Below are positions 39,809 through 48,483 of a DNA stretch of 64,000 nt, piece after piece. The notes beneath the pieces were generated by a model, which searched no databases, was not told the origin of the DNA, and saw nothing but the letters and a program-made list of their open reading frames with translations. The number at the start of each line of letters is the position of its first letter. Position 1 is the first letter of the stretch. The stretch is from Leptospira soteropolitanensis (lineage in GTDB: Bacteria > Spirochaetota > Leptospiria > Leptospirales > Leptospiraceae): contig NZ_JAMQPN010000002.1 in NCBI RefSeq assembly GCF_026151655.1, positions 726,096 to 790,095 of the forward strand, in the 5' to 3' direction. The position numbers were made by a program, and so were the translations under genes.

Positions 39809-40567
39809 TTACTGAATCGATTTATTTAAGCCAAGTTTTGTTGTATAAATGGTGATTGATTGGATCACTGCTTTATTGATTTTTAAACCGATACGTCCAT
39901 CGGTGATGCCACCTTTAATCGTTGCATCTTCCTCTTCAAATTCATAAGTAGAACGGTTTGCTAAATTACATGGAATCGACCATCCAAAAATATGTCCTTT
40001 CGAATTTTCCTTATGCACTTCTAAACAAACAGTTTTCGGAACTCCCACAGAAGAAGTCCAAGGTTTACTAGCAGTGGTAACAAAATCTGCCGCAGTCGCA
40101 CTATCCAACCATTTAGCAACAGTCGGCGAAAGCTGAACCCCCGGACCTATAAAACTTGGAGTGGATTGAATCAAGGCATCTACAGTGGAATCGGCCTGGT
40201 TCATGATATAAGTAATTTCAATTCCCGCTTTGGAATCATTTCCTGTTTCGGAAAGACTAGAAGCATTGGTGAGGATGGTCGAAGAATTACTTGTACCTTG
40301 TAATCCACCGCCAAAAGAAACTCCATTTGCTGTAAATCCAAAGGCTCTTAAGGTTGCGGTAACATCTCCAGAACACCCAGAAAATTGGTAACGAGTGCCT
40401 TTTCCCGCAGCATCCGAAACAGAACCAGAACCACAGTTAGGTGCTACAAAAAGAGCAGCGAGCAATGCGTCCGTGTTGTCCTTTTTCTTTTTGGATTGGA
40501 AGAGCTCAACGCAGTTCACAAAAGAAAATGCAATCAGAGAAAACAGTAGAATTTTAGCAAATTTCAT
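39809..40567 (-). CDS. Lipoprotein at the head of the zinc operon
   Basis: About 252 residues. The leader MKFAKILLFSLIAFSFVNC ends in a lipobox-like SFVNC. The mature part begins with a lysine-rich stretch and a LLAALF motif shared with many leptospiral lipoproteins, then a beta-rich domain containing CSGDVTATLRAFGFTANGV and CLEVHKENSKGHIFGW. No named family. ATG at 40567 with AGAGG upstream is preferred to the earlier in-frame start at 40624, which lies inside the operator region. It is the first gene after the palindrome at 40588-40610. A role in zinc uptake is inferred only from position. Confidence 0.78.
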   Translation of the reverse strand: MKFAKILLFSLIAFSFVNCVELFQSKKKKDNTDALLAALFVAPNCGSGSVSDAAGKGTRYQFSGCSGDVTATLRAFGFTANGVSFGGGLQGTSNSSTILTNASSLSETGNDSKAGIEITYIMNQADSTVDALIQSTPSFIGPGVQLSPTVAKWLDSATAADFVTTASKPWTSSVGVPKTVCLEVHKENSKGHIFGWSIPCNLANRSTYEFEEEDATIKGGITDGRIGLKINKAVIQSITIYTTKLGLNKSIQ

Positions 40568-40587
40568 AAATACCTCTGTTGGCCCAT

Positions 40588-40610
40588 CATTTGCAACACT
40601 GTTGCAAATG
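40588..40610. promoter_or_regulatory. Perfect 10-3-10 palindrome, probable Zur-type operator
   Basis: CATTTGCAAC (40588-40597), spacer ACT, GTTGCAAATG (40601-40610), an exact 23-base inverted repeat. The core TTGCAA-N5-TTGCAA matches two sites at 45130-45150 and 45180-45198 in front of a zinc GTPase gene. It lies 21-43 bases before the start of the zinc-operon lipoprotein gene, overlapping the expected promoter. Symmetry seen directly; Zur inferred from the genes it precedes. Confidence 0.72.
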
Positions 40611-40620
40611 CAACCACGTT

Positions 40621-41577
40621 TCATTTAAAAAATAAGTTTTCTGCGTTTTGAAAGAGGATTTTTTGTTTGGCCCTGTCGCTGATGGGTAAATCCAAAAGAC
40701 GGCCGATTGGGTGATTTAGGTTGTACGGGATGTTCGGAAAGTCAGACCCAAAATAAATTTGGTTTTGATAGGTTTCTAAATAGGAAATTGCCATGTCCAT
40801 TTCTTCTACCTTCCCGGTCGCAAGAAAATCGACAAAGACCATCGTAGTATCAAGGCCAAGATTTGGATAACTTTCCAATAACGAAGCATAGGCGGAAATT
40901 TCATGAGCACCCATATGTGCCACAATGACTCGTAACTGGGGATAGGATTCAAGAAATGGTTTAAAAAATTGGATTCCGGTAAATTCACCAGGAAGGGGTG
41001 CTGTTCCCGTGTGAATGATGATGGGGATTTGTTTTTTTTGCAAATACAAAAAAGTATCAGTGAGTTCAGGGCTGTTTAAGTTAAGTTTGGAGACTTCACA
41101 GTGGAGTTTGAATCCACAGAATTCATACTTTTCTACTGCCTCTTTTACATAACTAAGAACACCCTCTTCGGGATAAAAAGTTCCAAAGGGAACAGCTCCT
41201 TTCCAATTTTTATAATTAGCATAAGTCCAATCATTTAATGAAGAAGCCATACCTGCTTTATGAGCATAATTTAAAGTAGTAAATCGTTCGATCCCATTAT
41301 GGTGAAGTCGTTCTACTCTTTCTCTTTCTGGTAACCGGTACCCGATGGCCCAGTTCACATTGTCAAACCAACGCCAAATGAGTTTCATTACCGTTTCTGG
41401 AAAAAAATGAGTATGGATATCGAAGATATAAGGAATTCCTAAATCACGAATGCGTGTTTTGTGGTCAGGGTTTTCGGAATCTAAAATGGGAGGAAATAAA
41501 TCTCCTCTCCAAGAAAATGGAGAAGAGAGACGAATGTCCGGTTTGTTGGAAGACTTCAAACCTTCCCCTTCTTCCAT
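40621..41577 (-). CDS. Amidohydrolase-2 family TIM-barrel metal hydrolase
   Basis: About 318 residues. Metal-dependent hydrolase or decarboxylase of the amidohydro_2 family: IFDIHTHFFPE (HxH metal ligands), CGFKLHCEVS, IIIHTGTAP, RVIVAHMGAHE and YFGSDFPNIPY (metal Asp). Substrate unknown; members decarboxylate aromatic acids or hydrolyse lactones. The start is uncertain: ATG at 41577 gives no overlap, while an in-frame GTG at 41652 would overlap the acyl-CoA dehydrogenase stop by 32 bases. Neither has a strong ribosome site. Confidence 0.82.
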   Translation of the reverse strand: MEEGEGLKSSNKPDIRLSSPFSWRGDLFPPILDSENPDHKTRIRDLGIPYIFDIHTHFFPETVMKLIWRWFDNVNWAIGYRLPERERVERLHHNGIERFTTLNYAHKAGMASSLNDWTYANYKNWKGAVPFGTFYPEEGVLSYVKEAVEKYEFCGFKLHCEVSKLNLNSPELTDTFLYLQKKQIPIIIHTGTAPLPGEFTGIQFFKPFLESYPQLRVIVAHMGAHEISAYASLLESYPNLGLDTTMVFVDFLATGKVEEMDMAISYLETYQNQIYFGSDFPNIPYNLNHPIGRLLDLPISDRAKQKILFQNAENLFFK

Positions 41578-41620
41578 AAAACATGCGTAACAGGGAAGAA
41601 GGAAATTTGTATCTACTGGT

Positions 41621-43378
41621 TTATGCAGTGACTGGTGTTTTTTTCTTTCCACGAATCTTTGTTAGGTTTGCAGCAAGGATTGCCGAACTATCAAGGATAT
41701 AAGCATCCGTGATCGATTTACGATAGTTTCTTCTTTCTACCTTGGAACGACCAATACTTCTTTCGAGTAACAAACTATTGTGGAAACGCGCTGCCGACTC
41801 TACAACTTCAAAAGCCAATTCTTCCCGAAGCGGAGTGGAATCGATTTCAGCATATTCAGTCACAACCGTTTCAAATTGTTTGAATAGATCGTTTAATCCT
41901 TGGCTTGAAACAAAAGTTGCCATTTCTGATTTCAAGTATTCACGGTAAATTCCTGTTTCTGTCATCCCAGAAACGATCCCACCAATACAAGCTACCGTTT
42001 GTAGTTGTGTCGTTCCTTCATAGATATTAGTGATTCGAACATCACGGTAAAGTCGTGCCACATCATAATCTTCTGTATAACCGGATCCTCCGTGGATCTG
42101 CATGGCATCATAAGCCACAAGGTTTGCCATTTCTGTGATGTAGTATTTAGAAAGTGGAGTGAAAAGAGAGGCAAGTTTTTCCCATTTTTTGAATGACTCA
42201 TCTTTTTTGATGTCTTTCTCAGAAAGACCTTTCATCTTTCCTCGTTCTTCTTTCCAACGATATTGGTCTACGGCAAAACTAGCTTCGTATAAGATACAAC
42301 GCATGGCAGCCACTTCTCGCTCCATTCGTTCCAACATTTTTTTCACTGCAGTGATGTTGTTAATGGTTTTACCGAACTGCACTCTTTCTTCGGCATATTT
42401 TTTCCCTTCGAAGTAAGCTGCAGTAGCAATCCCCATTGCTTGGGCCGCAATATTGAGGCGAGCTTGGTTCATCATAGCCATTGAGTATTTGACAAGGCCT
42501 TTTCCTTCTTCCCCAATCAGAATCCCTGGACTGTTTTCAAAAACTACTTCGCAAGTAGGAGAACAATGAAGTCCCATTTTCTTTTCGATGGAAGCTACAA
42601 ATACATCTTTGGAGTGAACTAAAAAGAAAGAAAGTCCGCGAGCACCACTTGTCGTAGTTCCTGTTCTTGCAAGAGTAAGAATGATGGAAGGAGCGTTACC
42701 AAAACCACAAGCATGAGTGATGAAACGTTTGGTTCCTGTGATCTTCCAAGTTCCGTCTTCTCCTTTGACAGCTTTGGTTTGTAAGTTAGGAAGGTCCGAT
42801 CCGTAGTTTGGTTCAGTCAGAGCCATCGCTCCACAAAGTTCCCCTGCTGCCATTTTCGGAACAAATTCGTGAATCATCTCTTCGGTTCCAAATCGTTCGA
42901 CAGTTTCTGCAAGGTTCATACAACCAAGTGTGATGGCAAGGGATCCGTCTCCACGAGAAACACATTCAGATAACATCGATTGTACGACAGAAGGTAACCC
43001 TAGTCCACCATAATGTCTGTGGATTCCGTAAGGAAGAAGTCCTGCCGATTTAATTTTTTCAACCACATCCAACATAACTTTTGGAAATCCGACTTGCCCG
43101 TCTTTGTATTTGAGTCCCTCTTCGTCCATTTGTTTGGCGATTTGGGAAATATTATTACCGGCAATATCCCCACCAGCCTCTAAAGTAGAACGGTAAAATT
43201 CAATGGCATCTTCGTAGTTTCCTGGAGCAAAAGCTAGTTCTTCCTTTCCCGATTTTTGGTATTCTGCAAAGTCTTCAAAACCTTGTTCATATTGGTCTAC
43301 CACCTCATTCCAAGGAGTAAGGGAATCAAAATGATCAATTAGGTCATCGTTATCGTTAAAATAGTTATTGGATATCAT
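41621..43378 (-). CDS. Acyl-CoA dehydrogenase
   Basis: 585 residues, one of the longer bacterial acyl-CoA dehydrogenases. FAD-dependent alpha,beta-dehydrogenation of acyl-CoA in fatty acid breakdown. Motifs: [55 protein letters not shown], and [22 protein letters not shown] followed by [10 protein letters not shown], whose Glu fits the catalytic base. AAGGAG is placed 8 bases before the ATG. It may be cotranscribed with the amidohydrolase. Confidence 0.94.
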   Translation of the reverse strand: MISNNYFNDNDDLIDHFDSLTPWNEVVDQYEQGFEDFAEYQKSGKEELAFAPGNYEDAIEFYRSTLEAGGDIAGNNISQIAKQMDEEGLKYKDGQVGFPKVMLDVVEKIKSAGLLPYGIHRHYGGLGLPSVVQSMLSECVSRGDGSLAITLGCMNLAETVERFGTEEMIHEFVPKMAAGELCGAMALTEPNYGSDLPNLQTKAVKGEDGTWKITGTKRFITHACGFGNAPSIILTLARTGTTTSGARGLSFFLVHSKDVFVASIEKKMGLHCSPTCEVVFENSPGILIGEEGKGLVKYSMAMMNQARLNIAAQAMGIATAAYFEGKKYAEERVQFGKTINNITAVKKMLERMEREVAAMRCILYEASFAVDQYRWKEERGKMKGLSEKDIKKDESFKKWEKLASLFTPLSKYYITEMANLVAYDAMQIHGGSGYTEDYDVARLYRDVRITNIYEGTTQLQTVACIGGIVSGMTETGIYREYLKSEMATFVSSQGLNDLFKQFETVVTEYAEIDSTPLREELAFEVVESAARFHNSLLLERSIGRSKVERRNYRKSITDAYILDSSAILAANLTKIRGKKKTPVTA

Positions 43379-43504
43379 ACAGTCGGCTCCTTAAGCAGGA
43401 CTTTCACTCATAAATCAAACTAGCGAGAAGAATTACAAATAGTTTTCCCGTCGGTACGACTGAACGAAATGGGCAGCCGTTAAGTTAATGGTGTTAGACA
43501 AGGA

Positions 43505-45043
43505 TCATTTGATACGGTTTGCTAATCCTTGAATGTCTTCAATATGCTCTGCAAGGACTCTAGTGTTTTCTGCGACTACCTGAACATCTCTTTCTATACT
43601 TTGAGCCGCTCGCATCACTTCTTTGTTTCCAAGGGCTTGATCTTTGGCAATGGATTCCAACTGGGAGGACAACTCTTTTAATTCCTTCTGTGATTCTAAA
43701 ACACGAGCATTTAACCTTTGCAAATCGATAAATTTTTCATTAAAACTGATCACCTTACTTTGAATTTTATTCATTTCATTTTTTTGGTTTAAAGCCATTT
43801 CGTTTGCTTCTTTTGCCGAAGCATTTCCTTTGAATAAATCCGATTTTGATTTAAGAATCGTTTTGGAAATAACACTTGCGTTTAACGCTGAATTTTCTGC
43901 CAGTTTTGCAACTTCTTGGGCGACAACGGCAAAACCTCGGCCATGTTCCCCTGCTCTTGCGGCTTCAATGGAAGCATTGAGAGCCAGAAGATTAGTTTGG
44001 TCGGCAATTTCTTTCATGATTTGGTTTACATCTTCCACCTTTTGGAAACTAGAACTTACCTCACTTAAAACAGAATTTAAGTTTTCCATAGAGTTCGTTA
44101 CTAAATTACTAAACTTAGAGGATTCGTTGATTTGACCAGATATGATATCAATCTCCACTCGAACCGATTTGACGATTCCCTCTAAGGTGTGGCTTTCTTC
44201 ATTTAAGGTTTCTATTCGATTGTATTGATCTTTTACAAAAGAAAAAGAGTTCTCAGTGGACTGTGAAATTTTGGTTAACGATGCTGAAATTTCTTCAATG
44301 GAAGCAGCTTGGTTTTGAACCAGACTATTTAAATCAAAAGCAAACACTTTCAAGGCGGCAACAGATTGATTTAAATTTTCGCCAGTTTCGACCAATGCCT
44401 CTTTTTGTGTTTCCATCACTTTTGAATGTTCTTCAGAAGTTTTTTTCCCTTGGACAGCTTCGTCTCTAATCGAAGTAAGTAAACCCACCATTTTTGCGAT
44501 CGCGACAGTAGCCATTCCTAAAAAGAAAACCTTCACAATTTCCACGGGTAAAGAAATTGCATACGCCATTTTATGTGTATCATTTCGATCCACAAACTCC
44601 ATTCCTGAAATACCAGCAAAAACCAAAGATCCGATTTGCACTAAAGTTAAGAAAAATCCAATGATATAGGTTTGTTTTGAAGAAAAAAGAAAACCTGAAT
44701 ATAACAGAATAAAAAAGGAAATGATATAGTTCACACCGTCCTTTAACGCAGAAGAAGCAATATCCAAATCCAGGATACTTTGTCCTAAGGTGTTAGAACC
44801 TATGAGCAGGATATCCACAAGCACAAACCAAAAGGCACGAGGATCTTTCCCTTTTTTTAATAACAAAAACTGTGTCAGTGCGACCATTCCGTAAAAGAAG
44901 GTCGTGAAAAGCATCATGATGAGTTGGTCTTTATGGAGAGAGCCAAGACTGCCGAGAATTCCTAAAATAAAGATAACAAGTAGAGTGGAGCGAATCGAAT
45001 TGATGGTTTTTGTGGCCTTTAAGTAATACGGATCCAATTGCAT
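43505..45043 (-). CDS. Methyl-accepting chemotaxis-type receptor with multi-pass membrane sensor
   Basis: 512 residues. The first 195 residues hold about six hydrophobic helices with little periplasmic sequence, so it probably senses membrane state or small molecules rather than a large ligand. There is no HAMP pattern; a short linker leads to the MCP signalling domain with the hairpin tip [20 protein letters not shown] followed by [16 protein letters not shown], which contacts CheA and CheW. It diverges from the COG0523 gene across the two palindromic operators. Confidence 0.92.
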   Translation of the reverse strand: MQLDPYYLKATKTINSIRSTLLVIFILGILGSLGSLHKDQLIMMLFTTFFYGMVALTQFLLLKKGKDPRAFWFVLVDILLIGSNTLGQSILDLDIASSALKDGVNYIISFFILLYSGFLFSSKQTYIIGFFLTLVQIGSLVFAGISGMEFVDRNDTHKMAYAISLPVEIVKVFFLGMATVAIAKMVGLLTSIRDEAVQGKKTSEEHSKVMETQKEALVETGENLNQSVAALKVFAFDLNSLVQNQAASIEEISASLTKISQSTENSFSFVKDQYNRIETLNEESHTLEGIVKSVRVEIDIISGQINESSKFSNLVTNSMENLNSVLSEVSSSFQKVEDVNQIMKEIADQTNLLALNASIEAARAGEHGRGFAVVAQEVAKLAENSALNASVISKTILKSKSDLFKGNASAKEANEMALNQKNEMNKIQSKVISFNEKFIDLQRLNARVLESQKELKELSSQLESIAKDQALGNKEVMRAAQSIERDVQVVAENTRVLAEHIEDIQGLANRIK

Positions 45044-45129
45044 TTCTAAAGAATTTGAACTTCATTCATAAAATGCAAGGATTTCGCTAGAATACGGAGA
45101 AATACCTAGGGAAATAGAACCCAAGCCAC

Positions 45130-45150
45130 AAATGCAACAAAATTGCGTTT
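45130..45150. promoter_or_regulatory. Imperfect palindrome, second Zur-type operator
   Basis: AAATGCAA (45130-45137), spacer CAAAA, TTGCGTTT (45143-45150): an 8-5-8 inverted repeat with a single mismatch. It has the same WTGCAA-N5-TTGC core as 40588-40610 and 45180-45198. It lies upstream of a TTGACA hexamer at 45155-45160. Confidence 0.6.
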
Positions 45151-45179
45151 ACGGTTGACAGAATTTCCTGTTCAAAGCA

Positions 45180-45198
45180 AATGCAACTATATTGCATT
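45180..45198. promoter_or_regulatory. Perfect 7-5-7 palindrome, third Zur-type operator
   Basis: AATGCAA (45180-45186), spacer CTATA, TTGCATT (45192-45198), an exact inverted repeat 13 bases before the COG0523 start. Its centre is 49 bases from that of the upstream copy at 45130-45150. Together they flank a TTGACA hexamer, which suggests repression of a promoter between or over them. Confidence 0.7.
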
Positions 45199-45210
45199 AA
45201 GGAAATTCGA

Positions 45211-46443
45211 ATGACAAAAAAAATTCCCGTGACCGTTCTCTCAGGTTTTTTAGGAGCCGGAAAAACCACCCTACTCAACCACATTCTCGCAAACCGAGAA
45301 GGACTGCGAGTGGCAGTCATTGTCAATGATATGAGCGAAGTAAACATTGATGCAAGGCTTGTGGCCTCTGGTGGGAGTCTCAGTCGCACCAATGAGAAGT
45401 TAGTGGAGATGTCTAACGGTTGTATTTGTTGCACTTTACGTGAAGATTTACTACTTGAAATCACTAAACTTGCCAAAGAAGGAAGGTTTGATTCCATCCT
45501 CATTGAATCCACGGGAATTTCAGAACCCCTTCCCATTGCAGAAACGTTTACTTTTGAAGACGAGACGGGCGTTAGTTTGTCAGATTTAGTAAACCTGGAT
45601 TCCATGATCACCGTTGTGGATGCTGTTAATTTTTTAAAAGACTTTCAAAGCTTAGATTCTTTAAAAGAACGAGAATTAGGTGCAGGTGATGAAGATGATC
45701 GGGACATTGTCGATTTACTTGTGGACCAAGTGGAATTTAGTAATACCATCATCGTGAACAAAATTAGTTTGTTATCTGAAGAAAAAAAGAATCGGCTCCT
45801 TACCATTTTACGATCCTTAAATGCCGATGCAGAAATTTTGACTACCGATTATAGCAAAGTTCCTCTATCGAAAGTTTTAAATACAGGAAGGTTTGATTTT
45901 GAAAAAGCAAGCCAGTCCCCTTTATGGTTAAAAGAACTTCGAGGAGAACATGTGCCAGAGACAGAAGAATATGGAATCAAAAGTTTTGTTTATGGAAACA
46001 AACGTCCCTTCCATCCGGAACGATTCTATAACTGGTTACATTCTGAAAAACCTGGTGTAGTACGTGCCAAGGGATTTGTCTGGCTTGCCAGTAAAATGGA
46101 CTGGGTGCTCCTTTATTCGCAAGCGGGAAACTTATCTTCTTATAAACCGGAAGGATATTGGTGGGCCAGTATCCCTGAGGAGGAAATTCCTGATGATCCA
46201 GATGTATTGGAAAATTTAAAGGCAAATTGGTTGGAACCCTGGGGGGATAGACGACAAGAGATTGTTTTGATAGGAAGAGATATGGATGAAAAAAAACTGA
46301 GAACAACTCTCGATCAATGCCTGCTAAATGATAAAGAATACAAAGAAGGACCGGAAACCTGGGCAAAGTTCGAAGATCCATTTCCTGATTGGGATTCTAT
46401 GATAGAGGAGTCGGAAGCAAAAGCGGATGAATCAGCCGTATGA
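45211..46443 (+). CDS. COG0523 (CobW-like) zinc metallochaperone GTPase
   Basis: About 410 residues. Walker [11 protein letters not shown] (residues 11-20), the metal motif CICC (Cys71, Cys73, Cys74), ESTGISEP and VNKISLL of the G3E GTPase family, and a C-terminal CobW_C domain ([20 protein letters not shown]). This family delivers zinc to client proteins when zinc is scarce. The ATG at 45211 with AAGGAAA upstream is preferred, because the in-frame ATG at 45181 lies inside the palindrome. It overlaps the next gene by 4 bases. Confidence 0.92.
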   Translation: MTKKIPVTVLSGFLGAGKTTLLNHILANREGLRVAVIVNDMSEVNIDARLVASGGSLSRTNEKLVEMSNGCICCTLREDLLLEITKLAKEGRFDSILIESTGISEPLPIAETFTFEDETGVSLSDLVNLDSMITVVDAVNFLKDFQSLDSLKERELGAGDEDDRDIVDLLVDQVEFSNTIIVNKISLLSEEKKNRLLTILRSLNADAEILTTDYSKVPLSKVLNTGRFDFEKASQSPLWLKELRGEHVPETEEYGIKSFVYGNKRPFHPERFYNWLHSEKPGVVRAKGFVWLASKMDWVLLYSQAGNLSSYKPEGYWWASIPEEEIPDDPDVLENLKANWLEPWGDRRQEIVLIGRDMDEKKLRTTLDQCLLNDKEYKEGPETWAKFEDPFPDWDSMIEESEAKADESAV

Positions 46444-46976
46444 AGGTTTATCTAGGGGACATGCCGGTGGAACTTACCGGCAAAAGACCAAAAATTGGAT
46501 CTAGATGGAGCTATACGTTTCCATTTAAACCTGTTTTGAATACAAATTCAAAGTTTCCAAATTTGATACGCAGAAAAGGTTTTTTTTTAATATCAACATT
46601 ACCAAATATTAAAAGTTATGCTTGTTCAACTCAAGTTTTAGACTTAGAAGATGAATTAAAAAAAAGGAATATCTCGGCTAAGGTCATTCATATTGCATCG
46701 GACGGAGAAACCTCTTGGGATGACATAAAAAAACTTCATCCACATTTAAAAGCTCATGGATATACTTTGAAGAGCTGTAAAGAAGAAGATATTATGGCAT
46801 TTAAAGATATGTTAGGGATTGGAGTTATTGGCTCCCATCGATTGGCTCACGGATTGTTTGCCATTCAAGATGGAATCCTAATTTCAAGTATGATCCCAAA
46901 ACAGCAATATGGAGTTCCAAATATAAAAAAATTCTTAACTCGATTACAAAATCTAAAGGATTTCAAACAAATATGA
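46440..46976 (+). CDS. Tpx-like thioredoxin-fold protein with altered active site
   Basis: 178 residues aligning with thiol peroxidase Tpx: [18 protein letters not shown] at the N-terminus and [20 protein letters not shown], with Cys62 at the place of the peroxidatic Cys. The usual T-x-x-C is S-Y-A-C-like, no Cys is seen at the usual resolving position (another is at Cys113), and the catalytic Arg region reads RLAHGLFAI. Peroxidase activity is therefore doubtful; a redox or thiol-handling role is possible. It overlaps both neighbours by 4 bases (ATGA), so it is translationally coupled to COG0523 and DUF1826. Confidence 0.75.
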   Translation: MKVYLGDMPVELTGKRPKIGSRWSYTFPFKPVLNTNSKFPNLIRRKGFFLISTLPNIKSYACSTQVLDLEDELKKRNISAKVIHIASDGETSWDDIKKLHPHLKAHGYTLKSCKEEDIMAFKDMLGIGVIGSHRLAHGLFAIQDGILISSMIPKQQYGVPNIKKFLTRLQNLKDFKQI

Positions 46977-47599
46977 AATCAACGTATGAAGTAATAGAAA
47001 ACTTTAGCATATCAAACAATAAAGAAGTGTTATTTGATATCAACCGAAAAGGGATCAATATTGCCATTTGGAAAAGAAGTCCTTCAAAAAACATAATAAA
47101 TTATTTAGACATTCTTTCAAAAATCAAAAATTTTTCCCTTCAGGTCAACTCTAAAGAAATCGAGTCAATTGATAAGTATCTTCCGATTCATTACAACCAT
47201 ACTGAATTAGATTTTGCAAAAGAAATGATCCAACTTTCGAATTTATTTGCGATGATCACAGGATCAAAAGAACATAACTTACACATCGCAACTATAGAAA
47301 ATACCCAATGTCCTTTATTTCACGTTGATTTTTTGTCTTACCGGATGATCTGTACATATATCGGACCAGGTACTCAATGGATTCCTAATTTTAACGCAGA
47401 TAGAAACCATCTTGGCTGCGGTAGAAACAATCATTTAGTTAAAGATTTTAGATTAGTTAGAGAAACAGAAAACTTTGATGTTATCTTAATGAAAGGAGAT
47501 ACACATCCTAATGACCCTAACAATGGATGCATTCATAAATCGCCCGAAATCTTTAATGGCTCCCGTATTTTTATTAGAATTGATGGAAGTTTAACTTAA
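46973..47599 (+). CDS. DUF1826-family protein
   Basis: 208 residues. Signatures of DUF1826: CPLFHVDFLSYRMICTYIGP followed by GTQW, DRNHL, and GCIHKSPE near the C-terminus. His117-x-Asp119 and His188 make an HxD...H arrangement like the iron ligands of cupin-fold dioxygenases; this is my inference, not a known activity. DUF1826 genes are often found beside COG0523 GTPases, which agrees with the 4-base overlaps of this three-gene operon. It is the last gene; no hairpin terminator is evident after it. Confidence 0.78.
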   Translation: MKSTYEVIENFSISNNKEVLFDINRKGINIAIWKRSPSKNIINYLDILSKIKNFSLQVNSKEIESIDKYLPIHYNHTELDFAKEMIQLSNLFAMITGSKEHNLHIATIENTQCPLFHVDFLSYRMICTYIGPGTQWIPNFNADRNHLGCGRNNHLVKDFRLVRETENFDVILMKGDTHPNDPNNGCIHKSPEIFNGSRIFIRIDGSLT

Positions 47600-47628
47600 A
47601 ATTATTATTAACAAAACTGGCACTTCAC

Positions 47629-48444
47629 TTAATTTGTTTGCCGATCTACCTTGGATAAATTTTTACAACCCGTCAATCCAAGGACGATTAGGGCAAATAC
47701 AACAAGTAAAAACCCTGTGATATTCATTATGTTTGTTTCGATGGAGTCAGATGTAAATACGATATCGATGGTTCCGTGAAAGAGAGCTACCATTAGTATA
47801 CTTCCTCTTGAGGAATTATACAGCCAAGTCAAAAGAATGGCTCCTGTAAACAAAGACATAAACCAACCAAAGATTCCAGACACGTCCATTGCCATAAAAC
47901 TGGGTCGATACAAAAATAGAGGAGCATGCCAAAGGGCCCACAAAAAAGTAAGAATTACGGTCGAAGAGAAAGCATTCCATTTTTTTTGTAACTTGGGCAA
48001 TGCATATCCTCTCCATCCAGTCTCTTCCCCAAATCCATAGATGATAACATTATATAAAAAGAAAGAAACTATACCGAAATTTGGAAACTCTAAACTTCTG
48101 CCCAATCCATCAAAACTAAACTTTCCGTTATTAAAATAATTAAGTGTGGTTGCAAAAACTAAAAGGACGAAGGGACTAAAAATCGCAATGAAATACCAAA
48201 ACCAATGGACTCTCCACTGAAACATACGCGAAAGTAAATTTTTTACTCCAATATCACCATATTCTAATTTGTTTAAAATAAAGGCAGCAGACAAAGGCCC
48301 AATTGCCCCCCAAGCATGGTGAAAAGGTAGGACAGGTAAAAAATGAATGCCAAACTTTGGTAAATACAAAGGTAGCCAAATCATCCAGGAGATTAGATAT
48401 GCTAAAACAAAGTATAATACGATAGGTCTTATTGTTTCTTTCAC
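47629..48444 (-). CDS. CPBP-family intramembrane metalloprotease
   Basis: 271 residues with about seven membrane helices. CPBP (Abi/Rce1-like) motifs: GFGEETGWRGYALPKL (EE-x3-R), FLWALWHAPLFL and VALFHGTIDI, which bind zinc and water. In bacteria these proteins are linked to bacteriocin self-immunity, envelope stress or unknown processing. The start is GTG at 48444 with AAGGAA 5 bases upstream. Convergent with the DUF1826 operon, ending 30 bases from its stop. Confidence 0.88.
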   Translation of the reverse strand: MKETIRPIVLYFVLAYLISWMIWLPLYLPKFGIHFLPVLPFHHAWGAIGPLSAAFILNKLEYGDIGVKNLLSRMFQWRVHWFWYFIAIFSPFVLLVFATTLNYFNNGKFSFDGLGRSLEFPNFGIVSFFLYNVIIYGFGEETGWRGYALPKLQKKWNAFSSTVILTFLWALWHAPLFLYRPSFMAMDVSGIFGWFMSLFTGAILLTWLYNSSRGSILMVALFHGTIDIVFTSDSIETNIMNITGFLLVVFALIVLGLTGCKNLSKVDRQTN

Positions 48445-48483
48445 TTGTTCCTTAATACTCCAAAAAATCTTTTAAAAAAATGA

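Noticed and set aside
43450..43460. GTCG-GTA-CGAC palindrome upstream of the acyl-CoA dehydrogenase
   Set aside because: Only four-base arms; too short to claim a regulator site.
45087..45611. 174-codon open frame on the minus strand opposite the COG0523 gene
   Set aside because: Lies opposite the conserved GTPase motifs and the operator region; composition is that of a shadow frame.
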